Both the position numbers and the translations under genes were made by a program. Shown piece after piece: positions 8,746-24,537 of a DNA stretch of 64,000 bases. Position 1 is the stretch's first letter. The number at the start of each line of letters is the position of its first letter. The stretch is taken from contig OX352764.1 in the NCBI GenBank assembly GCA_947095585.1, positions 1-64,000 on the forward strand, written 5' to 3'. Source of the stretch: Nephrocerus scutellatus. Its lineage: Eukaryota > Arthropoda > Insecta > Diptera > Pipunculidae. The notes beneath the pieces are model-generated. The model was not told the DNA's origin. It made no database searches and worked only from the letters and a program-made list of their open reading frames with translations.

Positions 8746-10120
8746 TTATCATACCAGTAGCTTCCATCAGATAGGTAGTTGTTAAGTAGTTTAAATTCAA
8801 TTTTTTTTCTTTTAAATTTCACATTTCCTGGCATATCTGGGAAACCTTTGCTTTTCCCTATCACCAAAAATTGTTTCCAGAATCCTTTGGACTCTCGGAA
8901 CCTCACAACATCCTAAATTAATAACTAAAATGTTAATGTAACATCCAACTAAATATTTGATCTTGAATTGGTTGGCCTCAACCCAATTCCTGGTCACGTC
9001 AAGTTAAACCATACGTTTACACTTGATCAAATAATGTCATTTATACACAATAACATTCAATGATGTATGCATGTCCTTACGATATACATGCACGCATCAC
9101 CGAATGTTCACAAATCGACGCGTTGTCTACAGCTTATTCAGGTATAGATCTTCTCAAAACATCCACACTGGCAGAATATATATTATTCGCCACTGCATAG
9201 GTTTTCGTTCCCACTGTCATGTGGTATAAAAATTATACTCACGAATTATGACTACCAGACGTACATTTAAGATGTACGCCGGCACTCATGATTCCTAATT
9301 ACCTCTCATAACACTCAACACAAAATCGTCTACTACTTTTATCACACAAAACGCAGACACAATTAGCGCATGGCGCCACGCAAAATGCAAACTTGCTATC
9401 CTTCCTGGAAAGCAATGCAACAGTCCTGTATACACATCTTCAACCCCTATCGCGTTTGCATATTGCTACAAAACAAGGATAGGACCTAGTCTGCCTTCGG
9501 CACAGGATATCACCACAGATATCATTCAGTTCAAAACTACCAAACGATACACTCGTTTAACACGTGTGCACGGCAATCAAAATAGACTCAACTTCTATTC
9601 GCAATAAAAAAACACGAACATCCTTGTTTTCCTACGCGCGTTCGTTGTCTAAATCTTTTGTTCTTTCATTTAAACACGTTTCCCTGTTCCTATAAATCGT
9701 AGTGCATAACAATGCTGTGCATAAACTCAACTTCTATTTGCAACAATAATCAACATCCTAGTTTTCCACGCGTGTTTGGTGATAAAGTTTTTCGGTTTTC
9801 TATTTAAACACTCAACAGTGCTGTGCAAAAAATACTAAAATAAAAAACAAATAAAAAACAAACAAAAACAACCAAAAGGAAGAACCACAATGGACAATAA
9901 TTCAATAACCCACAAAGAACAGGACATAACCGAAGTTGACTGAGCAGAAAATGATTCAATATTAAATAAATGGTATGTTATCTCTGTTGACTTTATTCAC
10001 ATATTTTAAATATTTTTACTATCTTAATCACAACACTTAAAAATAACACACTTAAGAAACTCCTACCCTGCTTCTTGGTTTCGCACCAAAACAAAACCCA
10101 TCCCAACTCAGGCCGAGTAA

Positions 10121-10165
10121 GCTCGCTGATGACGCCCTGTGGTGAGGGCAGAAAACGTTTCGAGC
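10121..10165 (+). ncRNA. Hammerhead ribozyme candidate, unit 2
   Basis: Identical to the copy at 3236-3280, with the core boxes, stems and C-A mismatch conserved. Confidence 0.6.
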
Positions 10166-11299
10166 CACCAAAAAGCAACTCAGTTGCTTAAAAACCCCTT
10201 TACGGGAAAGAAAATCCTCCGTCTTAAACGGAGGATTAACAAATATACGGCCTATCTGTCTGTCACCTTTTTAAATATCAAATACTCTTACACTACCATT
10301 ATTCATTATCTATTATTATTATTATATTATTACATTTAATATATACTACATCAAATTTCCAATACATTTAAACACACTTGACTACAATCAAATGTAATGA
10401 AATTAACAGTCAATAAGGTAACAAAAAAACGCAATGACAAATACAACGACTATAAATTTACCGCTCAAAAATAAATCTCTTTACCAAACGAATTCACAGT
10501 TCCAAAAAGAACCTTTTTAAACTCTGCGAACTATATGAAGTAACACTGAAGAGTCGCAATACAATTCACAACTTACCTAATGGGCATTGACTAGAACAAA
10601 ACAATCCGCACTTACACTACTTTTCAGAGCCTAGTAAATTTAAAATATACTTGATTACAATCACATAAATATATTTATATACCGCAGCGTCCAGGAACCT
10701 TTACTGCTCGCAAATATGAAAATTTAAAAGATAATTGTTCTACGCACCTGCTTCTACAAGCTTTTTCCTGTTTCAAACAAAAAAATCACAACTTACCTTG
10801 TCGCTTCCTGATACCACTGGTACGCCTTCTATCAACCTGAAAATACATAAAGAAGAACCAAACTTTAATAATGCAATTATTACAAACATCTAAAGTCAGG
10901 ATACTTACAGTTTTTACATCAATTCTGAAAATTGTTTGACACCAACAAAAGCGCATTCACTGTCACCCACATATCCAGTTTTCATAAGCTCACACATTGC
11001 GATTACACAGCGGCTTTAACACCGCATACGCAATCTATGAAACTATCACTCTGGCACTGAACTTATTCCTGGAAGTTTAAGCCTATCCTATGTGACGCCT
11101 ATATCAAATTAATTCACATTATTGTTAACCTCTGAACGAGCTTCTAATTCCAGTTTAACGGATTCTCTTATGACAAGGTCTATTCTGAAGTCAATCACAA
11201 TTTTGAATATGTTATTCTTCAACTTCTGATTGAACTTCTGATTTCATATTGACCCCAGCGGATGAACTTTCTTATGTCAAGGATGATCCAGAGACCAAA

Positions 11300-11315
11300 T
11301 CTATCTGTCTATCTC

Positions 11316-11363
<48 letters not shown>

Positions 11364-11619
11364 CCTAACTATCCTGCTATCTATCTATCCATCTATCTAT
11401 CTGTCTATCTCTCTATCTATCTACCCAACTATCTTTCCACCTATCTATCTATCAATCAATCTATCTATCTATCTATCTACCCACCTATCTATCTACCTAT
11501 CTATCTACCTATCTATCTACCTATCTATCTATATATCTATCTATCTATCTATCCATCTATCTAACTATTTATCTATCTATCTATCTATCTATCTACCTAT
11601 CCATCCACCTGACTATCCT

Positions 11620-11655
<36 letters not shown>

Positions 11656-11697
11656 CCCACTTATCTATCTACCTATCTATCTACCTATCTATCTACA

Positions 11698-11735
<38 letters not shown>

Positions 11736-12111
11736 CCTAACTATCCTGCTATCTAGCCATCTATCTATCTATCCGTCTATCTCTCTATCTATTTATCTAC
11801 CTATCTAACTATCCTTCTATCTATCCTTCTATCGATCTATATATCTATCTATCTGTCTATCTCTCTATCTATCTATCTATCTACCTAACTATCCTGCTAT
11901 TTATCTATCCATCTATCTATCTGTCTATCTCTCTATCTATCTACCCAACTATCTTTCCACCTATCTATCTATCTAGCAATCTATCTATCTATCTATCTAT
12001 CTACCCACCTATCTATCTACCTATATATCTACCTATCTATCTATCCATCTATCTAACTATTTATCTATCTATCTATCTATCTATCTACCTATCCATCCAC
12101 CTGACTATCCT

Positions 12112-12175
<64 letters not shown>

Positions 12176-12204
12176 CCCACCTATCTACCTACCTATCTAT
12201 CTAC

Positions 12205-12239
<35 letters not shown>

Positions 12240-12743
12240 CCTAACTATCCTGCTATCTAGCCATCTATCTATCTATCCGTCTATCTCTCTATCTATTTAT
12301 CTACCTATCTAACTATCCTTCTATCTATCCTTATATCGCTCTATATATCTATCTATCTATCTATCTGTCTATCTCTCTATCTATCTCTCTATCTACCTAA
12401 CTATCCTTCTATCTATCTATCCTTCTATCTATTTATCTACCCATTTAACTATCCTTCTATCTAACTATCTATCTATCTATATATCTATCTATCTACCCAC
12501 CTATCTATCTATCTATCCATCTATCTATCTATCTATCCATCTATCTATCTATCTATCTATCTATCTTATTATCTATCTACCTAACTATCCTTCTATCTAT
12601 CTACTTACCTACCCATCTAACTATCCTGCTATCCATTATCTATCTATCTATCTGTATATCTCTCTATCTATCTGTATATCTCTCTATCTATCTGTATATC
12701 TCTCTATCTATCTACCTAACTATCTTTCCACCTATTTATCTAC

Positions 12744-12798
<55 letters not shown>

Positions 12799-12871
12799 CC
12801 CACCTATCTATCTACCTATCTATCTATATATCTATATATCTATCTATCTATCTATCTATCCATCTATCTAA

Positions 12872-12902
<31 letters not shown>

Positions 12903-13093
12903 CCTATCCATCCACCTGAATATCCTTTTATCTATCTATCTATCTATCCACCTACCAATCTATCTACCTAACTATCCTTCCATCTAGCCATCTATCTATC
13001 TATCCGTCTATCTCTCTATCTATTTATCTACCTATGTAACTATCCTTCTATCGATCCTTCTATCGATCCTTCTATCGATCCTTCTATCGATCC

Positions 13094-13133
<40 letters not shown>

Positions 13134-13266
13134 GTCTATCTCTCTATCTATCTCTCTATCTACCTAACTATCCTTCTATCTACCTATCCTCCTATCATCT
13201 ATTTATCTACCCATCTAACTATCCTTCTACCTATCTATCTATCTATATATCTAACTATCTACCCAC

Positions 13267-13314
<48 letters not shown>
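11300..13314. repeat. Degenerate CTAT tract, unit 2
   Basis: Same length and interruption pattern as 4415-6429. Confidence 0.96.
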
Positions 13315-14910
13315 AATTTGAATTCCCCTTCATCCTGTCTTTCTAATTTTAATTCCCCGTCCCTCTATATATCCATCTTACTATCTTTCAAATATATTCC
13401 ACATAATTTCGCTTGTTTCGGCTAGGTTAGATGCAGGATATCACCTGCAGGATGTCTGTCGCTGCCCGGGCATATGCCTTGGGACATCACTCTCATCCAG
13501 GCCCTAACGTTCGACGTTCTACGAGAAAATATATGTTATCATACCAGTAGCTTCCATCAGATAGGTAGTTGTTAAGTAGTTTAAATTCAATTTTTTTTCT
13601 TTTAAATTTCACATTTCCTGGCATATCTGGGAAACCTTTGCTTTTCCCTATCACCAAAAATTGTTTCCAGAATCCTTTGGACTCTCGGAACCTCACAACA
13701 TCCTAAATTAATAACTAAAATGTTAATGTAACATCCAACTAAATATTTGATCTTGAATTGGTTGGCCTCAACCCAATTCCTGGTCACGTCAAGTTAAACC
13801 ATACGTTTACACTTGATCAAATAATGTCATTTATACACAATAACATTCAATGATGTATGCATGTCCTTACGATATACATGCACGCATCACCGAATGTTCA
13901 CAAATCGACGCGTTGTCTACAGCTTATTCAGGTATAGATCTTCTCAAAACATCCACACTGGCAGAATATATATTATTCGCCACTGCATAGGTTTTCGTTC
14001 CCACTGTCATGTGGTATAAAAATTATACTCACGAATTATGACTACCAGACGTACATTTAAGATGAACGCCGGCACTCATGATTCCTAATTACCTCTCATA
14101 ACACTCAACACAAAATCGTCTACTACTTTTATCACACAAAACGCAGACACAATTAGCGCATGGCGCCACGCAAAATGCAAACTTGCTATCCTTCCTGGAA
14201 AGCAATGCAACAGTCCTGTATACACATCTTCAACCCCTATCGCGTTTGCATATTGCTACAAAACAAGGATAGGACCTAGTCTGCCTTCGGCACAGGATAT
14301 CACCACAGATATCATTCAGTTCAAAACTACCAAACGATACACTCGTTTAACACGTGTGCACGGCAATCAAAATAGACTCAACTTCTATTCGCAATAAAAA
14401 AACACGAACATCCTTGTTTTCCTACGCGCGTTCGTTGTCTAAATCTTTTGTTCTTTCATTTAAACACGTTTCCCTGTTCCTATAAATCGTAGTGCATAAC
14501 AATGCTGTGCATAAACTCAACTTCTATTTGCAACAATAATCAACATCCTAGTTTTCCACGCGTGTTTGGTGATAAAGTTTTTCGGTTTTCTATTTAAACA
14601 CTCAACAGTGCTGTGCAAAAAATACTAAAATAAAAAACAAATAAAAAACAAACAAAAACAACCAAAAGGAAGAACCACAATGGACAATAATTCAATAACC
14701 CACAAAGAACAGGACATAACCGAAGTTGACTGAGCAGAAAATGATTCAATATTAAATAAATGGTATGTTATCTCTGTTGACTTTATTCACATATTTTAAA
14801 TATTTTTACTATCTTAATCACAACACTTAAAAATAACACACTTAAGAAACTCCTACCCTGCTTCTTGGTTTCGCACCAAAACAAAACCCATCCCAACTCA
14901 GGCCGAGTAA

Positions 14911-14955
14911 GCTCGCTGATGACGCCCTGTGGTGAGGGCAGAAAACGTTTCGAGC
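14911..14955 (+). ncRNA. Hammerhead ribozyme candidate, unit 3
   Basis: Identical to the copy at 3236-3280. Confidence 0.6.
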
Positions 14956-16089
14956 CACCAAAAAGCAACTCAGTTGCTTAAAAACCCCTTTACGGGAAAG
15001 AAAATCCTCCGTCTTAAACGGAGGATTAACAAATATACGGCCTATCTGTCTGTCACCTTTTTAAATATCAAATACTCTTACACTACCATTATTCATTATC
15101 TATTATTATTATTATATTATTACATTTAATATATACTACATCAAATTTCCAATACATTTAAACACACTTGACTACAATCAAATGTAATGAAATTAACAGT
15201 CAATAAGGTAACAAAAAAACGCAATGACAAATACAACGACTATAAATTTACCGCTCAAAAATAAATCTCTTTACCAAACGAATTCACAGTTCCAAAAAGA
15301 ACCTTTTTAAACTCTGCGAACTATATGAAGTAACACTGAAGAGTCGCAATACAATTCACAACTTACCTAATGGGCATTGACTAGAACAAAACAATCCGCA
15401 CTTACACTACTTTTCAGAGCCTAGTAAATTTAAAATATACTTGATTACAATCACATAAATATATTTATATACCGCAGCGTCCAGGAACCTTTACTGCTCG
15501 CAAATATGAAAATTTAAAAGATAATTGTTCTACGCACCTGCTTCTACAAGCTTTTTCCTGTTTCAAACAAAAAAATCACAACTTACCTTGTCGCTTCCTG
15601 ATACCACTGGTACGCCTTCTATCAACCTGAAAATACATAAAGAAGAACCAAACTTTAATAATGCAATTATTACAAACATCTAAAGTCAGGATACTTACAG
15701 TTTTTACATCAATTCTGAAAATTGTTTGACACCAACAAAAGCGCATTCACTGTCACCCACATATCCAGTTTTCATAAGCTCACACATTGCGATTACACAG
15801 CGGCTTTAACACCGCATACGCAATCTATGAAACTATCACTCTGGCACTGAACTTATTCCTGGAAGTTTAAGCCTATCCTATGTGACGCCTATATCAAATT
15901 AATTCACATTATTGTTAACCTCTGAACGAGCTTCTAATTCCAGTTTAACGGATTCTCTTATGACAAGGTCTATTCTGAAGTCAATCACAATTTTGAATAT
16001 GTTATTCTTCAACTTCTGATTGAACTTCTGATTTCATATTGACCCCAGCGGATGAACTTTCTTATGTCAAGGATGATCCAGAGACCAAA

Positions 16090-16105
16090 TCTATCTGTCT
16101 ATCTC

Positions 16106-16153
<48 letters not shown>

Positions 16154-16409
16154 CCTAACTATCCTGCTATCTATCTATCCATCTATCTATCTGTCTATCT
16201 CTCTATCTATCTACCCAACTATCTTTCCACCTATCTATCTATCAATCAATCTATCTATCTATCTATCTACCCACCTATCTATCTACCTATCTATCTACCT
16301 ATCTATCTACCTATCTATCTATATATCTATCTATCTATCTATCCATCTATCTAACTATTTATCTATCTATCTATCTATCTATCTACCTATCCATCCACCT
16401 GACTATCCT

Positions 16410-16445
<36 letters not shown>

Positions 16446-16487
16446 CCCACTTATCTATCTACCTATCTATCTACCTATCTATCTACA

Positions 16488-16525
<38 letters not shown>

Positions 16526-16901
16526 CCTAACTATCCTGCTATCTAGCCATCTATCTATCTATCCGTCTATCTCTCTATCTATTTATCTACCTATCTAACT
16601 ATCCTTCTATCTATCCTTCTATCGATCTATATATCTATCTATCTGTCTATCTCTCTATCTATCTATCTATCTACCTAACTATCCTGCTATTTATCTATCC
16701 ATCTATCTATCTGTCTATCTCTCTATCTATCTACCCAACTATCTTTCCACCTATCTATCTATCTAGCAATCTATCTATCTATCTATCTATCTACCCACCT
16801 ATCTATCTACCTATATATCTACCTATCTATCTATCCATCTATCTAACTATTTATCTATCTATCTATCTATCTATCTACCTATCCATCCACCTGACTATCC
16901 T

Positions 16902-16965
<64 letters not shown>

Positions 16966-16994
16966 CCCACCTATCTACCTACCTATCTATCTAC

Positions 16995-17029
<35 letters not shown>

Positions 17030-17533
17030 CCTAACTATCCTGCTATCTAGCCATCTATCTATCTATCCGTCTATCTCTCTATCTATTTATCTACCTATCT
17101 AACTATCCTTCTATCTATCCTTATATCGCTCTATATATCTATCTATCTATCTATCTGTCTATCTCTCTATCTATCTCTCTATCTACCTAACTATCCTTCT
17201 ATCTATCTATCCTTCTATCTATTTATCTACCCATTTAACTATCCTTCTATCTAACTATCTATCTATCTATATATCTATCTATCTACCCACCTATCTATCT
17301 ATCTATCCATCTATCTATCTATCTATCCATCTATCTATCTATCTATCTATCTATCTTATTATCTATCTACCTAACTATCCTTCTATCTATCTACTTACCT
17401 ACCCATCTAACTATCCTGCTATCCATTATCTATCTATCTATCTGTATATCTCTCTATCTATCTGTATATCTCTCTATCTATCTGTATATCTCTCTATCTA
17501 TCTACCTAACTATCTTTCCACCTATTTATCTAC

Positions 17534-17588
<55 letters not shown>

Positions 17589-17661
17589 CCCACCTATCTA
17601 TCTACCTATCTATCTATATATCTATATATCTATCTATCTATCTATCTATCCATCTATCTAA

Positions 17662-17692
<31 letters not shown>

Positions 17693-17883
17693 CCTATCCA
17701 TCCACCTGAATATCCTTTTATCTATCTATCTATCTATCCACCTACCAATCTATCTACCTAACTATCCTTCCATCTAGCCATCTATCTATCTATCCGTCTA
17801 TCTCTCTATCTATTTATCTACCTATGTAACTATCCTTCTATCGATCCTTCTATCGATCCTTCTATCGATCCTTCTATCGATCC

Positions 17884-17923
<40 letters not shown>

Positions 17924-18056
17924 GTCTATCTCTCTATCTATCTCTCTATCTACCTAACTATCCTTCTATCTACCTATCCTCCTATCATCTATTTATCTAC
18001 CCATCTAACTATCCTTCTACCTATCTATCTATCTATATATCTAACTATCTACCCAC

Positions 18057-18104
<48 letters not shown>
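16090..18104. repeat. Degenerate CTAT tract, unit 3
   Basis: Same length and interruption pattern as in the other units. Confidence 0.96.
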
Positions 18105-19701
18105 AATTTGAATTCCCCTTCATCCTGTCTTTCTAATTTTAATTCCCCGTCCCTCTATATATCCATCTTACTATCTTTCAAATATATTCCACATAATTTC
18201 GCTTGTTTCGGCTAGGTTAGATGCAGGATATCACCTGCAGGATGTCTGTCGCTGCCCGGGCATATGCCTTGGGACATCACTCTCATCCAGGCCCTAACGT
18301 TCGACGTTCTACGAGAAAATATATGTTATCATACCAGTAGCTTCCATCAGATAGGTAGTTGTTAAGTAGTTTAAATTCAATTTTTTTTCTTTTAAATTTC
18401 ACATTTCCTGGCATATCTGGGAAACCTTTGCTTTTCCCTATCACCAAAAATTGTTTCCAGAATCCTTTGGACTCTCGGAACCTCACAACATCCTAAATTA
18501 ATAACTAAAATGTTAATGTAACATCCAACTAAATATTTGATCTTGAATTGGTTGGCCTCAACCCAATTCCTGGTCACGTCAAGTTAAACCATACGTTTAC
18601 ACTTGATCAAATAATGTCATTTATACACAATAACATTCAATGATGTATGCATGTCCTTACGATATACATGCACGCATCACCGAATGTTCACAAATCGACG
18701 CGTTGTCTACAGCTTATTCAGGTATAGATCTTCTCAAAACATCCACACTGGCAGAATATATATTATTCGCCACTGCATAGGTTTTCGTTCCCACTGTCAT
18801 GTGGTATAAAAATTATACTCACGAATTATGACTACCAGACGTACATTTAAGATGTACGCCGGCACTCATGATTCCTAATTACCTCTCATAACACTCAACA
18901 CAAAATCGTCTACTACTTTTATCACACAAAACGCAGACACAATTAGCGCATGGCGCCACGCAAAATGCAAACTTGCTATCCTTCCTGGAAAGCAATGCAA
19001 CAGTCCTGTATACACATCTTCAACCCCTATCGCGTTTGCATATTGCTACAAAACAAGGATAGGACCTAGTCTGCCTTCGGCACAGGATATCACCACAGAT
19101 ATCATTCAGTTCAAAACTACCAAACGATACACTCGTTTAACACGTGTGCACGGCAATCAAAATAGACTCAACTTCTATTCGCAATAAAAAAAACACGAAC
19201 ATCCTTGTTTTCCTACGCGCGTTCGTTGTCTAAATCTTTTGTTCTTTCATTTAAACACGTTTCCCTGTTCCTATAAATCGTAGTGCATAACAATGCTGTG
19301 CATAAACTCAACTTCTATTTGCAACAATAATCAACATCCTAGTTTTCCACGCGTGTTTGGTGATAAAGTTTTTCGGTTTTCTATTTAAACACTCAACAGT
19401 GCTGTGCAAAAAATACTAAAATAAAAAACAAATAAAAAACAAACAAAAACAACCAAAAGGAAGAACCACAATGGACAATAATTCAATAACCCACAAAGAA
19501 CAGGACATAACCGAAGTTGACTGAGCAGAAAATGATTCAATATTAAATAAATGGTATGTTATCTCTGTTGACTTTATTCACATATTTTAAATATTTTTAC
19601 TATCTTAATCACAACACTTAAAAATAACACACTTAAGAAACTCCTACCCTGCTTCTTGGTTTCGCACCAAAACAAAACCCATCCCAACTCAGGCCGAGTA
19701 A

Positions 19702-19746
19702 GCTCGCTGATGACGCCCTGTGGTGAGGGCAGAAAACGTTTCGAGC
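19702..19746 (+). ncRNA. Hammerhead ribozyme candidate, unit 4
   Basis: Identical to the copy at 3236-3280. Confidence 0.6.
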
Positions 19747-20880
19747 CACCAAAAAGCAACTCAGTTGCTTAAAAACCCCTTTACGGGAAAGAAAATCCTC
19801 CGTCTTAAACGGAGGATTAACAAATATACGGCCTATCTGTCTGTCACCTTTTTAAATATCAAATACTCTTACACTACCATTATTCATTATCTATTATTAT
19901 TATTATATTATTACATTTAATATATACTACATCAAATTTCCAATACATTTAAACACACTTGACTACAATCAAATGTAATGAAATTAACAGTCAATAAGGT
20001 AACAAAAAAACGCAATGACAAATACAACGACTATAAATTTACCGCTCAAAAATAAATCTCTTTACCAAACGAATTCACAGTTCCAAAAAGAACCTTTTTA
20101 AACTCTGCGAACTATATGAAGTAACACTGAAGAGTCGCAATACAATTCACAACTTACCTAATGGGCATTGACTAGAACAAAACAATCCGCACTTACACTA
20201 CTTTTCAGAGCCTAGTAAATTTAAAATATACTTGATTACAATCACATAAATATATTTATATACCGCAGCGTCCAGGAACCTTTACTGCTCGCAAATATGA
20301 AAATTTAAAAGATAATTGTTCTACGCACCTGCTTCTACAAGCTTTTTCCTGTTTCAAACAAAAAAATCACAACTTACCTTGTCGCTTCCTGATACCACTG
20401 GTACGCCTTCTATCAACCTGAAAATACATAAAGAAGAACCAAACTTTAATAATGCAATTATTACAAACATCTAAAGTCAGGATACTTACAGTTTTTACAT
20501 CAATTCTGAAAATTGTTTGACACCAACAAAAGCGCATTCACTGTCACCCACATATCCAGTTTTCATAAGCTCACACATTGCGATTACACAGCGGCTTTAA
20601 CACCGCATACGCAATCTATGAAACTATCACTCTGGCACTGAACTTATTCCTGGAAGTTTAAGCCTATCCTATGTGACGCCTATATCAAATTAATTCACAT
20701 TATTGTTAACCTCTGAACGAGCTTCTAATTCCAGTTTAACGGATTCTCTTATGACAAGGTCTATTCTGAAGTCAATCACAATTTTGAATATGTTATTCTT
20801 CAACTTCTGATTGAACTTCTGATTTCATATTGACCCCAGCGGATGAACTTTCTTATGTCAAGGATGATCCAGAGACCAAA

Positions 20881-20896
20881 TCTATCTGTCTATCTC

Positions 20897-20944
<48 letters not shown>

Positions 20945-21200
20945 CCTAACTATCCTGCTATCTATCTATCCATCTATCTATCTGTCTATCTCTCTATCTA
21001 TCTACCCAACTATCTTTCCACCTATCTATCTATCAATCAATCTATCTATCTATCTATCTACCCACCTATCTATCTACCTATCTATCTACCTATCTATCTA
21101 CCTATCTATCTATATATCTATCTATCTATCTATCCATCTATCTAACTATTTATCTATCTATCTATCTATCTATCTACCTATCCATCCACCTGACTATCCT

Positions 21201-21236
<36 letters not shown>

Positions 21237-21278
21237 CCCACTTATCTATCTACCTATCTATCTACCTATCTATCTACA

Positions 21279-21316
<38 letters not shown>

Positions 21317-21692
21317 CCTAACTATCCTGCTATCTAGCCATCTATCTATCTATCCGTCTATCTCTCTATCTATTTATCTACCTATCTAACTATCCTTCTA
21401 TCTATCCTTCTATCGATCTATATATCTATCTATCTGTCTATCTCTCTATCTATCTATCTATCTACCTAACTATCCTGCTATTTATCTATCCATCTATCTA
21501 TCTGTCTATCTCTCTATCTATCTACCCAACTATCTTTCCACCTATCTATCTATCTAGCAATCTATCTATCTATCTATCTATCTACCCACCTATCTATCTA
21601 CCTATATATCTACCTATCTATCTATCCATCTATCTAACTATTTATCTATCTATCTATCTATCTATCTACCTATCCATCCACCTGACTATCCT

Positions 21693-21756
<64 letters not shown>

Positions 21757-21785
21757 CCCACCTATCTACCTACCTATCTATCTAC

Positions 21786-21820
<35 letters not shown>

Positions 21821-22324
21821 CCTAACTATCCTGCTATCTAGCCATCTATCTATCTATCCGTCTATCTCTCTATCTATTTATCTACCTATCTAACTATCCT
21901 TCTATCTATCCTTATATCGCTCTATATATCTATCTATCTATCTATCTGTCTATCTCTCTATCTATCTCTCTATCTACCTAACTATCCTTCTATCTATCTA
22001 TCCTTCTATCTATTTATCTACCCATTTAACTATCCTTCTATCTAACTATCTATCTATCTATATATCTATCTATCTACCCACCTATCTATCTATCTATCCA
22101 TCTATCTATCTATCTATCCATCTATCTATCTATCTATCTATCTATCTTATTATCTATCTACCTAACTATCCTTCTATCTATCTACTTACCTACCCATCTA
22201 ACTATCCTGCTATCCATTATCTATCTATCTATCTGTATATCTCTCTATCTATCTGTATATCTCTCTATCTATCTGTATATCTCTCTATCTATCTACCTAA
22301 CTATCTTTCCACCTATTTATCTAC

Positions 22325-22379
<55 letters not shown>

Positions 22380-22452
22380 CCCACCTATCTATCTACCTAT
22401 CTATCTATATATCTATATATCTATCTATCTATCTATCTATCCATCTATCTAA

Positions 22453-22483
<31 letters not shown>

Positions 22484-22674
22484 CCTATCCATCCACCTGA
22501 ATATCCTTTTATCTATCTATCTATCTATCCACCTACCAATCTATCTACCTAACTATCCTTCCATCTAGCCATCTATCTATCTATCCGTCTATCTCTCTAT
22601 CTATTTATCTACCTATGTAACTATCCTTCTATCGATCCTTCTATCGATCCTTCTATCGATCCTTCTATCGATCC

Positions 22675-22714
<40 letters not shown>

Positions 22715-22847
22715 GTCTATCTCTCTATCTATCTCTCTATCTACCTAACTATCCTTCTATCTACCTATCCTCCTATCATCTATTTATCTACCCATCTAAC
22801 TATCCTTCTACCTATCTATCTATCTATATATCTAACTATCTACCCAC

Positions 22848-22895
<48 letters not shown>
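20881..22895. repeat. Degenerate CTAT tract, unit 4
   Basis: Same length and interruption pattern as in the other units. Confidence 0.96.
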
Positions 22896-24492
22896 AATTT
22901 GAATTCCCCTTCATCCTGTCTTTCTAATTTTAATTCCCCGTCCCTCTATATATCCATCTTACTATCTTTCAAATATATTCCACATAATTTCGCTTGTTTC
23001 GGCTAGGTTAGATGCAGGATATCACCTGCAGGATGTCTGTCGCTGCCCGGGCATATGCCTTGGGACATCACTCTCATCCAGGCCCTAACGTTCGACGTTC
23101 TACGAGAAAATATATGTTATCATACCAGTAGCTTCCATCAGATAGGTAGTTGTTAAGTAGTTTAAATTCAATTTTTTTTCTTTTAAATTTCACATTTCCT
23201 GGCATATCTGGGAAACCTTTGCTTTTCCCTATCACCAAAAATTGTTTCCAGAATCCTTTGGACTCTCGGAACCTCACAACATCCTAAATTAATAACTAAA
23301 ATGTTAATGTAACATCCAACTAAATATTTGATCTTGAATTGGTTGGCCTCAACCCAATTCCTGGTCACGTCAAGTTAAACCATACGTTTACACTTGATCA
23401 AATAATGTCATTTATACACAATAACATTCAATGATGTATGCATGTCCTTACGATATACATGCACGCATCACCGAATGTTCACAAATCGACGCGTTGTCTA
23501 CAGCTTATTCAGGTATAGATCTTCTCAAAACATCCACACTGGCAGAATATATATTATTCGCCACTGCATAGGTTTTCGTTCCCACTGTCATGTGGTATAA
23601 AAATTATACTCACGAATTATGACTACCAGACGTACATTTAAGATGTACGCCGGCACTCATGATTCCTAATTACCTCTCATAACACTCAACACAAAATCGT
23701 CTACTACTTTTATCACACAAAACGCAGACACAATTAGCGCATGGCGCCACGCAAAATGCAAACTTGCTATCCTTCCTGGAAAGCAATGCAACAGTCCTGT
23801 ATACACATCTTCAACCCCTATCGCGTTTGCATATTGCTACAAAACAAGGATAGGACCTAGTCTGCCTTCGGCACAGGATATCACCACAGATATCATTCAG
23901 TTCAAAACTACCAAACGATACACTCGTTTAACACGTGTGCACGGCAATCAAAATAGACTCAACTTCTATTCGCAATAAAAAAAACACGAACATCCTTGTT
24001 TTCCTACGCGCGTTCGTTGTCTAAATCTTTTGTTCTTTCATTTAAACACGTTTCCCTGTTCCTATAAATCGTAGTGCATAACAATGCTGTGCATAAACTC
24101 AACTTCTATTTGCAACAATAATCAACATCCTAGTTTTCCACGCGTGTTTGGTGATAAAGTTTTTCGGTTTTCTATTTAAACACTCAACAGTGCTGTGCAA
24201 AAAATACTAAAATAAAAAACAAATAAAAAACAAACAAAAACAACCAAAAGGAAGAACCACAATGGACAATAATTCAATAACCCACAAAGAACAGGACATA
24301 ACCGAAGTTGACTGAGCAGAAAATGATTCAATATTAAATAAATGGTATGTTATCTCTGTTGACTTTATTCACATATTTTAAATATTTTTACTATCTTAAT
24401 CACAACACTTAAAAATAACACACTTAAGAAACTCCTACCCTGCTTCTTGGTTTCGCACCAAAACAAAACCCATCCCAACTCAGGCCGAGTAA

Positions 24493-24537
24493 GCTCGCTG
24501 ATGACGCCCTGTGGTGAGGGCAGAAAACGTTTCGAGC
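24493..24537 (+). ncRNA. Hammerhead ribozyme candidate, unit 5
   Basis: Identical to the copy at 3236-3280. Confidence 0.6.

Larger units (their letters stand above)
8746..13535. repeat. Macrosatellite unit 2 (4790 bp)
   Basis: A full copy of the unit: spacer 8746-11299, CTAT tract 11300-13314, module 13315-13535. Offset to unit 1 is 6885. I saw no difference from unit 1 in the spacer. The poly-A run near 9606 has 7 A. Confidence 0.95.
13536..18325. repeat. Macrosatellite unit 3 (4790 bp)
   Basis: A full copy: spacer 13536-16089, CTAT tract 16090-18104, module 18105-18325. It carries the only substitution I found among spacers, A instead of T at 14065. The poly-A run near 14396 has 7 A, as in units 1 and 2. 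Confidence 0.95.
18326..23116. repeat. Macrosatellite unit 4 (4791 bp)
   Basis: A full copy: spacer 18326-20880, CTAT tract 20881-22895, module 22896-23116. It is one base longer than units 1-3 because the poly-A run near 19187 has 8 A. It shares this state with units 5 and 6. Confidence 0.95.
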
